From: Calliopsis andreniformis
Lineage: Eukaryota > Arthropoda > Insecta > Hymenoptera > Andrenidae
Length of the DNA stretch: 64,000 nucleotides
Assembly: GCF_051401765.1 (NCBI RefSeq)
Contig: NW_027480449.1
Location: 3,224,001-3,288,000, forward strand
Reading direction: 5' to 3'
How positions within the stretch are numbered: the stretch's first letter is position 1; each line of letters begins with the position of its first letter. The translations under genes were made by a program, and so were the position numbers. The notes beneath the pieces are model-generated. The model did no database searches and had not been told where the DNA came from. It saw nothing but the letters and a program-made list of their open reading frames with translations. Positions 8,693 to 22,382 of the stretch are shown here, piece after piece.

Positions 8693-11625
8693 GAAAGCTC
8701 TGAAGTGAGGATATTCTATCGAGGATTGAGGATCGACAACTTATTGTTGAGCACTGAGTGCTGGAGGTTGAGGCTTTAGGATTGAGGATTCAGGATTGTG
8801 GTTTGAGGACTGAGGATTGAGGATTGAGGATTCAGGATTGAGGATTGAGGATTGAGGATTGAGGATTGAAGATTGATGTTTGGGTATTGAGGATTGAGGA
8901 TTGAGGATTGATGGTTGAGGACGGAGGATTGAAGAGAGAGGATTGAAGAGAGAGGATTGAGTGTTGGGGTTTGAGTGTTGAGAATAGATTTTGAGGATTG
9001 AGGTTCGATTATTGAATATTGTGGATTGAGTATTGAAGCGTGAGAATTCAGGATATTCTATTGAATATTGAGAGTTGAGGATAGATGATTGAGTATTGAG
9101 GATTGATGGTTCAGGGTTGAGGATTGAGGGTTGTGGATTGAGGACGAGGACTGAGGGTTGAGTATTGATGTTCGAGGTCTGAGGATTGAGGATTGAGGAT
9201 TGAAGAATGAGGATTGAGGATTGAGGATTGAGGATTGAAGACTGAGTATTGAGGATTGAAGATTGAGGATTGAGGATTGAAGATTGAGTATTGAGGATTG
9301 AAGATTGAGGATTGAGGATTGAGGATTGAGGATTGAGGATTGACGATGAGGGCTGAGGGTTGAGGATTGAGGTTTGAGGACTGAGGACTGAGGATTGAGG
9401 ATTGAGAATTGAGGATTGAGGATTGAGGATTGAAGATTGAGGATTGGGGATTGAGGATTGAAGAATGAGGATTGAGGATTGAGGATTGAGGATTAAGGTA
9501 TGAAGATTGAGGATTGAGAATCCAGGATTGAGGATTGAAGATTGAGTATTGAGGGTTGAAGATTGAGGACTGAGGACTGGGGATTGAGGACTGAGAATTG
9601 AGGATTGAGGATTGAGGATTGAAGATTGATGATTGGGTATTGAGGACAGAACATTGAGGATTGAGGATTGAGGATTGAGGATTGAGGATTGAGGATTGAA
9701 GATTGAATATTGATGATTGAAGATTGAAGATTGAGGATTGAGGACTGAGGATTGAGGATTGAGGATTGAGGATTGAGGGTTGAGGATTGAGGATTGAGGA
9801 TTGAGGATTGAAGATTGATGATTGGGTATTGAGGTTTGAACATTGAGGATTGAGGATTGAGGATTGAGGATTGAGGATTGAGGATTGAAGATTGAATATT
9901 GATGATTGAAGATTCAGGATTGAGGATTGAGTGTTGTGGATTGAGAACGAGGTCAGAGGGCTGAGTATTGATGTTTGAGGTCTGAGGATTGAGGACTGAG
10001 GACTGAGGATTGAGGATTGAGAATTGAGGATTGACTATTGTGGATTGAAGATTGAGGATTGAGGATTGAGGGTTGAGGATTGAGGATTGAGGATCGAGGA
10101 TTGAAGATTGAGGATTGGGGACTGAGTGTTGAGGGTTGAGTGTTGAGAATTGATGTTTGTGGATAGAGATTTGAAGATTGCAGATTGAGCATTGCGTATT
10201 GAAAGCTCTGAAGTGAGGATATTCTATCGAGGATTGAGGATCGACAACTTATTGTTGAGCACTGAGTGCTGGAGGTTGAGGCTTTAGGATTGAGGATTCA
10301 GGATTGTGGTTTGAGGACTGAGGATTGAGGATTGAGGATTCAGGATTGAGGATTGAGGATTGAGGATTGAGGATTGAAGATTGATGTTTGGGTATTGAGG
10401 ATTGAGGATTGAGGATTGAGGATTGATGGTTGAGGACGGAGGATTGAAGAGAGAGGATTGAAGAGAGAGGATTGAGTGTTGGGGTTTGAGTGTTGAGAAT
10501 AGATTTTGAGGATTGAGGTTCGATTATTGAATATTGTGGATTGAGTATTGAAGCGTGAGAATTCAGGATATTCTATTGAATATTGAGAATTGAGGATAGA
10601 TGATTGAGTATTGAGGATTGATGGTTCAGGGTTGAGGATTGAGGGTTGTGGATTGAGGACGAGGACTGAGGGTTGAGTATTGATGTTTGAGGTCTGAGGA
10701 TTGAGGATTGAGGATTGAAGAATGAGGATTGAGGATTGAGGATTGAGGATTGAAGACTGAGTATTGAGGATTGAAGATTGAGGATTGAGGATTGAAGATT
10801 GAGTATTGAGGATTGAAGATTGAGGATTGAGGATTGAGGATTGAGGATTGAGGATTGACGATGAGGGCTGAGGGTTGAGGATTGAGGTTTGAGGACTGAG
10901 GACTGAGGATTGAGGATTGAGAATTGAGGATTGAGGATTGAGGATTGAAGATTGAGGATTGGGGATTGAGGATTGAAGAATGAGGATTGAGGATTGAGGA
11001 TTGAGGATTAAGGTATGAAGATTGAGGATTGAGAATCCAGGATTGAGGATTGAAGATTGAGTATTGAGGGTTGAATATTGAGGACTGAGGATTGAGGATT
11101 GAGGATTGAGGATTGAAGATTGAGGATTGGGGACTGAGTGTTGAGGGTTGAGTGATGAGAATTGATGTTTGTGGATAGAGATTTGAAGATTGCAGATTGA
11201 GCATTGCGTATTGAAAGCTCTGAAGTGAGGATATTCTATTGAGGATTGATTATCGACAACTTATTGTTGAGCACTGAGTGCTGGAGGTTGAGGCTTCAAG
11301 ATTGAGGATTCAGGATTGTGGTTTGAGGACTGAGGATTGAGGATTGAGGATTGAGGATTGAGTATTGAGGATTGAGGATTGAGGATTGAAGATTGATGAT
11401 TGGGTATTGAAGACTGAACATTGAGGATTGAGGATTGAGGATTGAGGATTGAGGATTGAGGATTGAAGATTGAATATTGATGATTGAAGATTGAGGATCG
11501 AGGATTGAGGATTGAGGTTTGAGGATTGAAGATTGAGGATTGGGGACTGAGTGTTGAGGGTTGAGTGATGAGAATTGATGTTTGTGGATAGAGATTTGAA
11601 GATTGCAGGTTGAGCATTGCGTATT
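8693..11625. repeat. Mixed A-B domain 1 (GAAGCG lineage)
   Basis: A 8693, B 9035, A 10201, B 10550, A1 11213. Both B headers carry GAAGCG in place of GAACCG, and a 14-bp local duplication of ATTGAAGAGAGAGG lies just before each. The 8693-9040 and 10201-10555 stretches are near copies (342 against 349 bp between A and B), indicating a tandem duplication of about 1.5 kb. The part from about 9.9 kb on has paralogues from about 20.65 kb and 32.8 kb. Confidence 0.83.
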
Positions 11626-13419
11626 GAAAGCTGTGAAGTGAGGATGTTCTATTGAGGATTGAGGATCGATAGCTTATTGTTGAGCACTGAGTGCTGGAGG
11701 TTGATGATTCAGGATTGATGATTCAGGATTGTGGTTTGAGGACTGAGGATTGAGGCTTGAGGATTGAGGATTGAGGATTGAGGATTGAGGATTGAGGGTT
11801 CAGGATGGAGGATTGATGAGAGAGGACTGAGTGTTGGGGTTTGAGTGTTGAGAATAGATTTTGAGGATTGAGGTTCGATTATTGAATATTGTGGATTGAG
11901 TATTGAACCGTGAGAATTCAGGATATTCCATTGAATATTGAGAATTGAGGATAGATGATTGAGTATTGAGGATTGATGGTTCAGGGTTGAGGATTGAGGG
12001 TTGTGGATTGAGGACGAGGACTGAGGGTTGAGTATTGATGTTAGAGGTCTGAGGATTGAGGATTGAGGATTGAAGAATGAGGATTGAGGATTGAGGATTG
12101 AGGATTGAAGACTGAGTATTGAGGATTGAAGATTGAGGATTGAGGATTGAAGATTGAGTATTGAGGATTGAAGATTGAGGATTGAGGATTGAGGAATGAG
12201 GATTGAGGATTGAGGATTGAGGATTGACGATGAGGGCTGAGGGTTGAGGATTGAGGTTTGAGGACTGAGGACTGAGGATTGAGGACTGAGCATTGAGGAT
12301 TGAGGATTGAGGATTGAAGATTGAGGCTTGGGTATTGAGGATTGAAGAATGAGGATTGAGGATTGAGGATTGAGGATTAAGGTATGAAGATTGAGGATTG
12401 AGGATCCAGGATTGAGGATTCAAGATTGAGTATTGAGGTTTGAAGATTGAGGATTGAGGATTGAGGATTGAGGATTGAGGATTGAGGATATTCTATTGGG
12501 GATTGGGGATTGACAATTGATTGTTGAGGACTGCGGGCTGAAGATTGAGGATTCAGGATTGAGGATTCGGGATTGAGGTTTGAGGACTGAGGATTGAGGG
12601 TTGAGGATTGAGGATTGAGGATTGACGCTTGAGGATTGACGGTTGAGGATGGAGGATTGAAGAGAGAGGACTGAGTGTTGGGGATTGAGTGTTGAGAATA
12701 GATGTTTGAGGATTGAGGTTCGATTATTGAATACTGTGGATTGAGTATTGAACCGTGAGAATTCAGGATATTCTATTGAGTATTGAGAATTGAGGATAGA
12801 TGGTTGATTATTGAGGATTGATGGTTCAGGGTTGAGGATTGAGGGTTGTGGATTGAGGACGAGGACTGAGGGTTGAGTATTGATGTTTGAGGTCTGAGGA
12901 TTGAGGATTGAGGATTGAAGAATGAGGGTTGAGGATTGAGGATTGAGGATTGAAGACTGAGTATTGAGGATTGAAGATTGAGGATTGAGGATTGAAGATT
13001 GAGTATTGAGGATTGAAGATTGAGGATTGAGGATTGAGGATTGAGGATTGAGTATCGACGATGAGGGCTGAGGGTTGAGGATAGAGGTTTGAGGACTGAG
13101 GACTGAGGATTGAGGATTGAGAATTGAGGATTGAGGATTGAGGATTGAGGATTGAGGATTGGGTATTGAGGATTGAAGAATGAGGATTGAGGATTGAGGA
13201 TTGAGGATTGAGGTATGAAGATTGAGGACTGAGGATCCAGGATTGAGGATTGAAGATTGAGTATTGAGGATTGAAGATTGAGAATTGAGGATTGAGGATT
13301 GAGGATTGAGGATTGAGGATTGAAGATTGAGGATTGGGGACTGAGTGTTGAGGGTTGAGTGATGAGAATTGATGTTTGTGGATAGAGATTTGAAGATTGC
13401 AGATTGAGCATTTCGTATT
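11626..13419. repeat. M unit 2 (A2-B-C-B)
   Basis: A2 11626 (GAAAGCTGTG, ATCGATAGC), B 11905 with the ATATTCCATTG form, C 12484, B 12750, next A 13420. This is the full-length version with F and D present. Later copies are at 22383, 34541 and 47474. Confidence 0.88.
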
Positions 13420-16400
13420 GAAAGCTCTGAAGTGAGGATATTCTATTGAGGATTGAGGATCGACAACTTATTGTTGAGCACTGAGTGCTGGAGGTTGAGG
13501 ATTCAGCATTGAGGATTCAGGATTGTGGTTTGAGGACTGAGGATTGAGGATTGAGGCTTGAGGATTGAGGATTGAGGATTGAGGATTGAGGATTGAAGAT
13601 TGATGGTTGGGTAATGAGGACTGAACATTGAGGATTGAGGATTAAGGATTGAGGATTGAGGATTGAGGATTGAGGATTGAACATTGAATATTGATGATTG
13701 AAGATTGAGGATTGAGGATTGAGTGTTGTGGATTGAGGACGTGGACAGAGGGCTGAGTATTGATGTTTGAGGTCTGAGGATTGAGGATTGAGCATTGAGA
13801 ATAGAGGATTGAAGGTTGATGATTGGGTATAGAGGATTGAGGACTGAGGATTGAGGATTGAAGATTGAGGATTGGGGACTGAGTGTTGAGGATTGAGTGA
13901 TGAGAATTGATGTTTGTGGATAGAGATTTGAAGATTGCAGATTGAGCATTGCGTATTGAAAGCTCTGAAGTGAGGATATTCTATTGAGGATTGAGGATCG
14001 ACAACTTATTGTTGAGCACTGAGTGCAGGAGGTTGAGGCTTCAGGATTGAGGATTCAGGATTATGGTTTGAGGACTGAGGATTGAGGATTGAGGATTGAG
14101 GATTGAGGATTGAGGATTGAGGATTGAGGATTGAAGATTGATGATTGGGTATTGAGGATTGAACATTGAGGATTGAGGATTGAGAATTGAGGATTGAGGA
14201 TTGAGGATTGAAGATTGAATATTGATGATTGAAGATTGAGGATTGAGGATTGAGTGTTGTGGATTGAGAACGAGGACAGAGGGCTGAGTATTGATGTTTG
14301 AGGTCTGAGGATTGAGGACTGAGGACTGAGGATTGAGGATTGAGAATTGAGGATTGACTATTGTGGATTGAAGATTGAGGATTGAGGATTGAGGGTTGAG
14401 GATTGAGGATTGAGGGTCGAGGATTGAAGATTGAGGATTGAGGACTGAGTGTTAAGGGTTGAGTGTTGAGAATTGATGTTTGTGGATAGAGATTTGAAGA
14501 TTGCAGATTGAGCATTGCGTATTGAAAGCTCTGAAGTGAGGATATTCTATCGAGGATTGAGGATCGACAACTTATTGTTGAGCACTGAGTGCTGGAGGTT
14601 GAGGCTTCAGGATTGAGGATTCAGGATTGTGGTTTGAGGACTGAGGATTGAGGATTGAGGATTGAGGATTGAGTATTGAGGATTGAGGATTGAGGATTGA
14701 AGATTGATGATTGGGTATTGAGGATTGAACATTGAGGATTGAGGATTGAGGATTGAGGATTGAGGATTGAGGATTGAAGATTGAATATTGATGATTGAAG
14801 ATTGAGGATTGAGGATTGAGTGTTGTGGATTGAGAACGAGGACAGAGGGCTGAGTATTGATGTTTGAGGTCTGAGGATTGAGGACTGAGGACTGAGGATT
14901 GAGGATTGAGAATTGAGGATTGACTATTGTGGATTGAAGATTGAGGATTGAGGATTGAGGGTTGAGGATTGAGGATTGAGGATCGAGGATTGAAGATTGA
15001 GTATTGAGGATTGAATGTTGAGGATTGAGTGTTGAGAATAGATGTTTGAGGATTGAGGTTCGATTATTGAATATTGTGGATTGAGTATTGAACCGTGAGA
15101 ATTCAGGATATTCTATTGAGTATTGAGAATTGAGGATAGATCGTTGAGTATTGAGGATTGATGGTTCAGGGTTGAGGATTGAGGGTTGTGGATTGTGGAC
15201 GAGGACTGAGGGATGAGTATTGATGTTTGAGGTCTGAGGATTGAGGATTGAGGATTGAAGAATGAGGATTGAGGATTGAGGATTGAGGATTGAAGACTGA
15301 GTATTGAGGATTGAAGATTGAGGATTGAGGATTGAAGATTGAGTATTGAGGATTGAAGATTGAGGATTGAGGATTGAGGATTGAGGATTGAGGATTGACG
15401 ATGAGGGCTGAGGGTTTAGGATTGAGGTTTGAGGACTGAGGACTGAGGATTGAGGACTGAGAATTGAGGATTGAGGATTGAGGATTGAAGATTGATGATT
15501 GGGTATTGAGGACAGAACATTGAGGATTGAGGATTGAGGATTGAGGATTGAGGATTGAGGATTGAAGATTGAATATTGATGATTGAAGATTGAAGATTGA
15601 GGATTGAGGACTGAGGATTGAGGATTGAGGATTGAGGATTGAGGATTGAGGATTGAGGATTGAGGATTGAGGATTGAAGGTTGATGATTGGGTATTGAGG
15701 ATTGAACATTGAGGATTCAGGATTGAGGATTGAGGATTGAGGATTGAGGATTAAAGATTGAATATTGATGATTGAAGATTGAGGATTGAGGATTGAGTGT
15801 TGTGGATTGAGAACGAGGACAGAGGGCTGAGTATTGATGTTTGAGCTCTGAGGATTGAGGACTGAGGACTGAGGATTGAGGATTGAGAATTGAGGATTGA
15901 CTATTGTGGATTGAAGATTGAGGATTGAGGATTGAGGGTTGAGGATTGAGGATTGAGGATCGAGGATTGAAGATTGAGTATTGGGGACTGAGTGTTGAGG
16001 GTTGAGTGTTGAGAATTGATGTTTGTGGATAGAGATTTGAAGATTGCAGATTGAGCATTGCGTATTGAAAGCTCTGAAGTGAGGATATTCTATCGAGGAT
16101 TGAGGATCGACAACTTATTGTTGAGCACTGAGTGCTGGAGGTTGAGGCTTTAGGATTGAGGATTCAGGATTGTGGTTTGAGGACTGAGAATTGAGGATTG
16201 AGGATTCAGGATTGAGGATTGAGGATTGAGGATTGAGGATTGAAGATTGATGTCTGGGTATTGAGGATTGAACATTGAGGATTGAGGATTGAGGATTGAG
16301 GATTGAGGATTGAGGATTGAAGATTGAATATTGATGATTGAAGATTGAGGATTGAGGATTGAGTGTTGTGGATCGAGAACGAGGACAGAGGGCTGAGTAT

Positions 16401-19400
16401 TGATGTTTGAGGTCTGAGGATTGAGGACTGAGGACTGAGCATTGAGGATTGAGGATTAAGGTATGAAGATTGAGGATTGAGGATTGAGGATTGAGGATTG
16501 AAGATTGAGGATTGGGGACTGAGTGTGGAGGGTTGAGTGATGAGAATTGATGTTTGTGGATAGAGATTTGAAAATTGCAGATTGAGCATTGCGAATTGAA
16601 AGCTCGGAAGTGAGGATATTCTATTGAGGATTGATGATCGACAACTTATTGTTGAGCACTGAGTGCTGGAGGTTGAGCCTTCAGGATTGAGGATTCAGGA
16701 TTGTGGTTTGAGGACTGAGGATTGAGGATTGAGGATTGAGGATTGAGGATTGAGGATTGAGGATTGAGGATTGAAGATTGATGATTGGGTATTGAGGATT
16801 GAACATTGAGGATTGAGGATTGAGGATTGAAGATTGAGGATTGAGGATTGAAGATTGAATATTGATGATTGAAGATTGAGGATTGAGGATTGAGTGTTGT
16901 GGATTGAGAACGAGGACAGAGGGCTGAGTATTGATGTTTGAGGTCTGAGGATTGAGGACTGAGGACTGAGGATTGAGGATTGAGGGTTAAGGTATGAAGA
17001 TTGAGGATTGAGGATCCAGGATTGAGGATTGAAGATAGAGTATTGAGGGTTGAAGATTGAGGATTGAGGATTGAGGATTGCGGATTGAGGATTGAAGATT
17101 GAGGATTGGGGACTGAGTGTGGAGGGTTGAGTGATGAGAATTGATGTTTGTGGATAGAGATTTGAAAATTGCAGATTGAGCATTGCGAATTGAAAGCTCT
17201 GAAGTGAGGATATTCTATTGAGGATTGATGATCGACAACTTATTGTTGAGCACTGAGTGCTGGAGGTTGAGGCTTCAGGATTGAGGATTCAGGATTGTGG
17301 TTTGAGGACTGAGGATTGAGGATTGAGGATTGAGGATTGAGTATTGAGGATTGAGGATTGAGGATTGAAGATTGATGATTGGGTATTGAGGACTGAACAT
17401 TGAGGATTGAGGATTGAGGATTGAGGATTGACGATGAGGGCTGAGGGTTGAGGATTGAGGTTTGAGGACTGAGGACTGAGGATTAAGGATTGAGGATTGG
17501 GGATTGAGGATCTAGGATTGGAGATTGATTATTGAGGATTGAAGACTGAGGATACAGAATTGAGGCTTGAGGACTGAGGATTGACGATTGAAGATTGAGT
17601 ATTGAGGATTGAGGATTGAAGATTGAGGATTGAGGATTGAGGGTTGAGGATTGAGGACTGAGGATCGAGGATTGAAGATTGAGTATTGAGGATTGAAGGT
17701 TGAGGATTGAGGATTGAGGATTGAGGGTTGAGGATTGAAGATTGAGGATTGGGGATTGAGGATTGACGATTGAGGTTTGAGTATTGAGGATTGAGAATTG
17801 AGGATTGAAGATTGAAGATTGGGTATTGAGGATTGAAGATTGAGGATTGAGGATTGAGGATTGAAGAATGAGGGTTGAGGATTGAGGATTGAGGATTGAA
17901 GACTGAGTATTGAGGATTGAAGATTGAGGATTGAGGATTGAAGATTGAGTATTGAGGATTGAAGATTGAGGATTGAGGATTGAGGATTGAGGATTGAGTA
18001 TCGACGATGAGGGCTGAGGGTTGAGGATAGAGGTTTGAGGACTGAGGACTGAGGATTGAGGATTGAGAATTGAGGATTGAGGATTGAGGATTGAGGATTG
18101 AGGATTGGGTATTGAGGATTGAAGAATGAGGATTGAGGATTGAGGATTGAGGATTGAGGTATGAAGATTGAGGACTGAGGATCCAGGATTGAGGATTGTA
18201 GATTGAGTATTGAGGATTGAAGATTGAGAATTGAGGATTGAGGATTGAGGATTGAGGATTGAGGATTGAAGATTGAGGATTGGGGACTGAGTGTTGAGGG
18301 TTGAGTGATGAGAATTGATGTTTGTGGATAGAGATTTGAAGATTGCAGATTGAGCATTGCGTATTGAAAGCTCTGAAGTGAGGATATTCTATTGAGGATT
18401 GAGGATCGACAACTTATTGTTGAGCACTGAGTGCTGGAGGTTGAGGCTTCAGGATTGAGGATTCAGGATTGTGGTTTGAGGACTGAGGATTGAGGATTGA
18501 GGATTGAGGATTGAGGATTGAGGATTGAGGATTGAGGATTGAGGATTGAAGATTGATGATTGGGTATTGAGGATTGAACATTGAGGATTGAGGATTGAGG
18601 ATTGAGGATTGAGGATTGAGGATTGAAGATTGAATATTGATGATTGAAGATTGAGGATTGAGGATTGGGTGTTGTGGATTGAGAACGAGGACAGAGGGCT
18701 GAGTATTGATGTTTGAGGTCTGAGGATTGAGGACTGAGGACTGAGGATTGAGGATTGAGAATTGAGGATTGACTATTGTGGATTGAAGGTTGAGGATTGA
18801 GGATTGAGGGTTGAGGATTGAGGATTGAGGATCGAGGATTGAAGATTGAGGATTGGGGACTGAGTGTTGAGGGTTGAGTGTTGAGAATTGATGTTTGTGG
18901 ATAGAGATTTGAAGATTGCAGATTGAGCATTGCGTATTGAAAGCTCTGAAGTGAGGATATTCTATCGAGGATTGACGATCGACAACTTATTGTTGAGCAC
19001 TGTGTGCTGGAGGTTGAGGCTTCAGGATTGAGGATTCAGGATTGTGGTTTGAGGACTGAGGATTGAGTATTGAGGATTGAGGGTTGAGTACTGAGGATTG
19101 AGGATTGAGGATTGAAGATTGATGATTGGGTATTGAGGATTGAACATTGAGGATTGAGGATTGAGGATTGAGGATTGAGGATTGAGGATTGAAGATTGAA
19201 TATTGATGATTGAAGATTGAGGATTGAGGATTGAGTGTTGTGGATTGAGAACGAGGACAGAGGGCTGAGTATTGATGTTTGAGGTCTGAGGATTGAGGAC
19301 TGAGGACTGAGGATTGAGGATTGAGAATTGAGGATTGACTATTGTGGATTGAAGATTGAGGATTGAGGATTGAGGGTTGAGGATTGAGGATTGAGGATCG

Positions 19401-20272
19401 AGGATTGAAGATTGAGTATTGAGGATTGAAGGTTGAGGATTGAGGATTGAGGATTGAGGGTTGAGGATTGAGGATTGAGGATTGACGCTTGAGGATTGAG
19501 GGTTGAGGATGGAGGATTGAAGAGAGAGGACTGAGTGTTGGGGATTGAGTGTTGAGAATAGATGTTTGAGGATTGAGGTTCGATTATTGAATACTGTGGA
19601 TTGAGTATTGAACCGTGAGAATTCAGGATGCTCTATTGAGTATTGAGAATTGAGGATAGATCGTTGAGTATTGAGGATTGATGGTTCAGGGTTGAGGATT
19701 GAGTGTTGTGGATTGAGGACGAGGACTGAGGGTTGAGTATTGATGTTTGAGGTCTGAGGATTGAGGATTGAGGATTGAAGAATGAGGATTGTGGATTGAG
19801 GATTGAGGATTGAAGACTGAGTATTGAGGATTGAAGATTGAGGATTGAGGATGGAAGATTGAGTATTGAGGATTGAAGATTGAGGATTGAGGATTGAGGA
19901 TTGAGGATTGAGGATTGACGGTGAGGGCTGAGGGTTGAGGATTGAGGTTTGAGGACTGAGGACTGAGGATTGAGGTCTGAGAATTGAGGATTGAGGATTG
20001 AAGATTGAGGATTGGGTATTGAGGATTGAAGAATGAGGATTGAGGATTGAGGATTGAGGAATAAGGTATGAAGATTGAGGATTGAGGATCCAGGATTGAG
20101 GATTGAAGATTGAGTATTGAGGGTTGAAGATTGAGGATTGAGGATTGAGGATTGAGGATTGAGGATTGAGGATTGAAGATTGAGGATTTGGGACTGAGTG
20201 TTGAGGGTTGAGTGATGAGAATTGATGTTTGTGGATACAGATTTGAAGATTGCAGATTGAGCATTGCGTATT
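13420..20272. repeat. E-rich domain 2
   Basis: A headers 13420, 13958, 14524, 16067, 16598, 17192, 18366 and 18939, with B headers at 15090 and 19610 and about nine E blocks. Headers 16598 and 17192 carry GCGAATTG and GAAAATTG variants, a local lineage. The part from about 17.42 kb matches 24.87 kb onward at an offset of 7446 bp. It contains the longest - strand open stretch (281 codons, 17512-18357), which is repeat-encoded and not a gene. Confidence 0.84.
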
Positions 20273-22382
20273 GAAAGCTCTGAAGTGAGGATATTCTATT
20301 GAGGATTGATGATCGACAACTTATTGTTGAGCACTGAGTGCTGGAGGTTGAGGCTTCAGGATTGAGGATTCAGGATTGTGGTTTGAGGACTGAGGATTGA
20401 GGATTGAGGATTGAGGATTGAGTATTGAGGATTGGGGATTGAGGATTGAATATTGATGATTGGGTATTGAGGACTGAACATTGAGGATTGAGGATTGAGG
20501 ATTGAGGATTGAGGATTGAGGATTGAAGATTGAATATTGATGATTGAAGATTGAGGATTGAGGATTGAGGATTGAGGTTTGAGGATTGAAGATTGAGGAT
20601 TGGGGATTGAGGATTGAAGAATGAGGATTGAGGATTGAGGATTGAAGATTGAATATTGATGATTGAAGATTGAGGATTGAGGATTGAGTGTTGTGGATTG
20701 AGAACGAGGTCAGAGGGCTGAGTATTGATGTTTGAGGTCTGAGGATTGAGGACTGAGGACTGAGGATTGAGGATTGAGAATTGAGGATTGACTATTGTGA
20801 ATTGAAGATTGAGGATTGAGGATTGAGGGTTGAGGATTGAGGATTGAGGATCGAGGATTGAAGATTGAGGATTGGGGACTGAGTGTTGAGGGTTGAGTGT
20901 TGAGAATTGATGTTTGTGGATAGAGATTTGAAGATTGCAGATTGAGCATTGCGTATTGAAAGCTCTGAAGTGAGGATATTCTATCGAGGATTGAGGATCG
21001 ACAACTTATTGTTGAGCACTGAGTGCTGGAGGTTGAGGCTTTAGGATTGAGGATTCAGGATTGTGGTTTGAGGACTGAGGATTGAGGATTGAGGATTCAG
21101 GATTGAGGATTGAGGATTGAGGATTGAGGATTGAAGATTGATGTTTGGGTATTGAGGATTGAGGATTGAGGATTGAGGATTGATGGTTGAGGACGGAGGA
21201 TTGAAGAGAGAGGATTGAAGAGAGAGGATTGAGTGTTGGGGTTTGAGTGTTGAGAATAGATTTTGAGGATTGAGGTTCGATTATTGAATATTGTGGATTG
21301 AGTATTGAAGCGTGAGAATTCAGGATATTCTATTGAATATTGAGAATTGAGGATAGATGATTGAGTATTGAGGATTGATGGTTCAGGGTTGAGGATTGAG
21401 GGTTGTGGATTGAGGACGAGGACTGAGGGTTGAGTATTGATGTTTGAGGTCTGAGGATTGAGGATTGAGGATTGAAGAATGAGGATTGAGGATTGAGGAT
21501 TGAGGATTGAAGACTGAGTATTGAGGATTGAAGATTGAGGATTGAGGATTGAAGATTGAGTATTGAGGATTGAAGATTGAGGATTGAGGATTGAGGATTG
21601 AGGATTGAGGATTGACGATGAGGGCTGAGGGTTGAGGATTGAGGTTTGAGGACTGAGGACTGAGGATTGAGGATTGAGAATTGAGGATTGAGGATTGAGG
21701 ATTGAAGATTGAGGATTGGGGATTGAGGATTGAAGAATGAGGATTGAGGATTGAGGATTGAGGATTAAGGTATGAAGATTGAGGATTGAGAATCCAGGAT
21801 TGAGGATTGAAGATTGAGTATTGAGGGTTGAATATTGAGGACTGAGGATTGAGGATTGAGGATTGAGGATTGAAGATTGAGGATTGGGGACTGAGTGTTG
21901 AGGGTTGAGTGATGAGAATTGATGTTTGTGGATAGAGATTTGAAGATTGCAGATTGAGCATTGCGTATTGAAAGCTCTGAAGTGAGGATATTCTATTGAG
22001 GATTGATTATCGACAACTTATTGTTGAGCACTGAGTGCTGGAGGTTGAGGCTTCAAGATTGAGGATTCAGGATTGTGGTTTGAGGACTGAGGATTGAGGA
22101 TTGAGGATTGAGGATTGAGTATTGAGGATTGAGGATTGAGGATTGAAGATTGATGATTGGGTATTGAAGACTGAACATTGAGGATTGAGGATTGAGGATT
22201 GAGGATTGAGGATTGAGGATTGAAGATTGAATATTGATGATTGAAGATTGAGGATCGAGGATTGAGGATTGAGGTTTGAGGATTGAAGATTGAGGATTGG
22301 GGACTGAGTGTTGAGGGTTGAGTGATGAGAATTGATGTTTGTGGATAGAGATTTGAAGATTGCAGGTTGAGCATTGCGTATT
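20273..22382. repeat. Mixed A-B domain 2 with a duplication junction
   Basis: A1 20273, A 20958, B 21307 (GAAGCG), A1 21970. Left of about 20.6 kb the sequence follows the 27.7-28.0 kb paralogue; right of it, it follows the 32.74 kb paralogue (offset 12158) and, from about 20.65 kb, the 9.89 kb paralogue (offset 10757). The 20273 to 20958 interval (685 bp) is therefore a hybrid unit. Confidence 0.82.

Noticed and set aside
17512..18357. Resemblance of the encoded S/P-rich heptapeptide to the RNA polymerase II C-terminal heptad
   Set aside because: Only the period of seven and the serine/proline content are shared. The order and the tyrosine are absent, and the peptide follows trivially from a 7-bp repeat.
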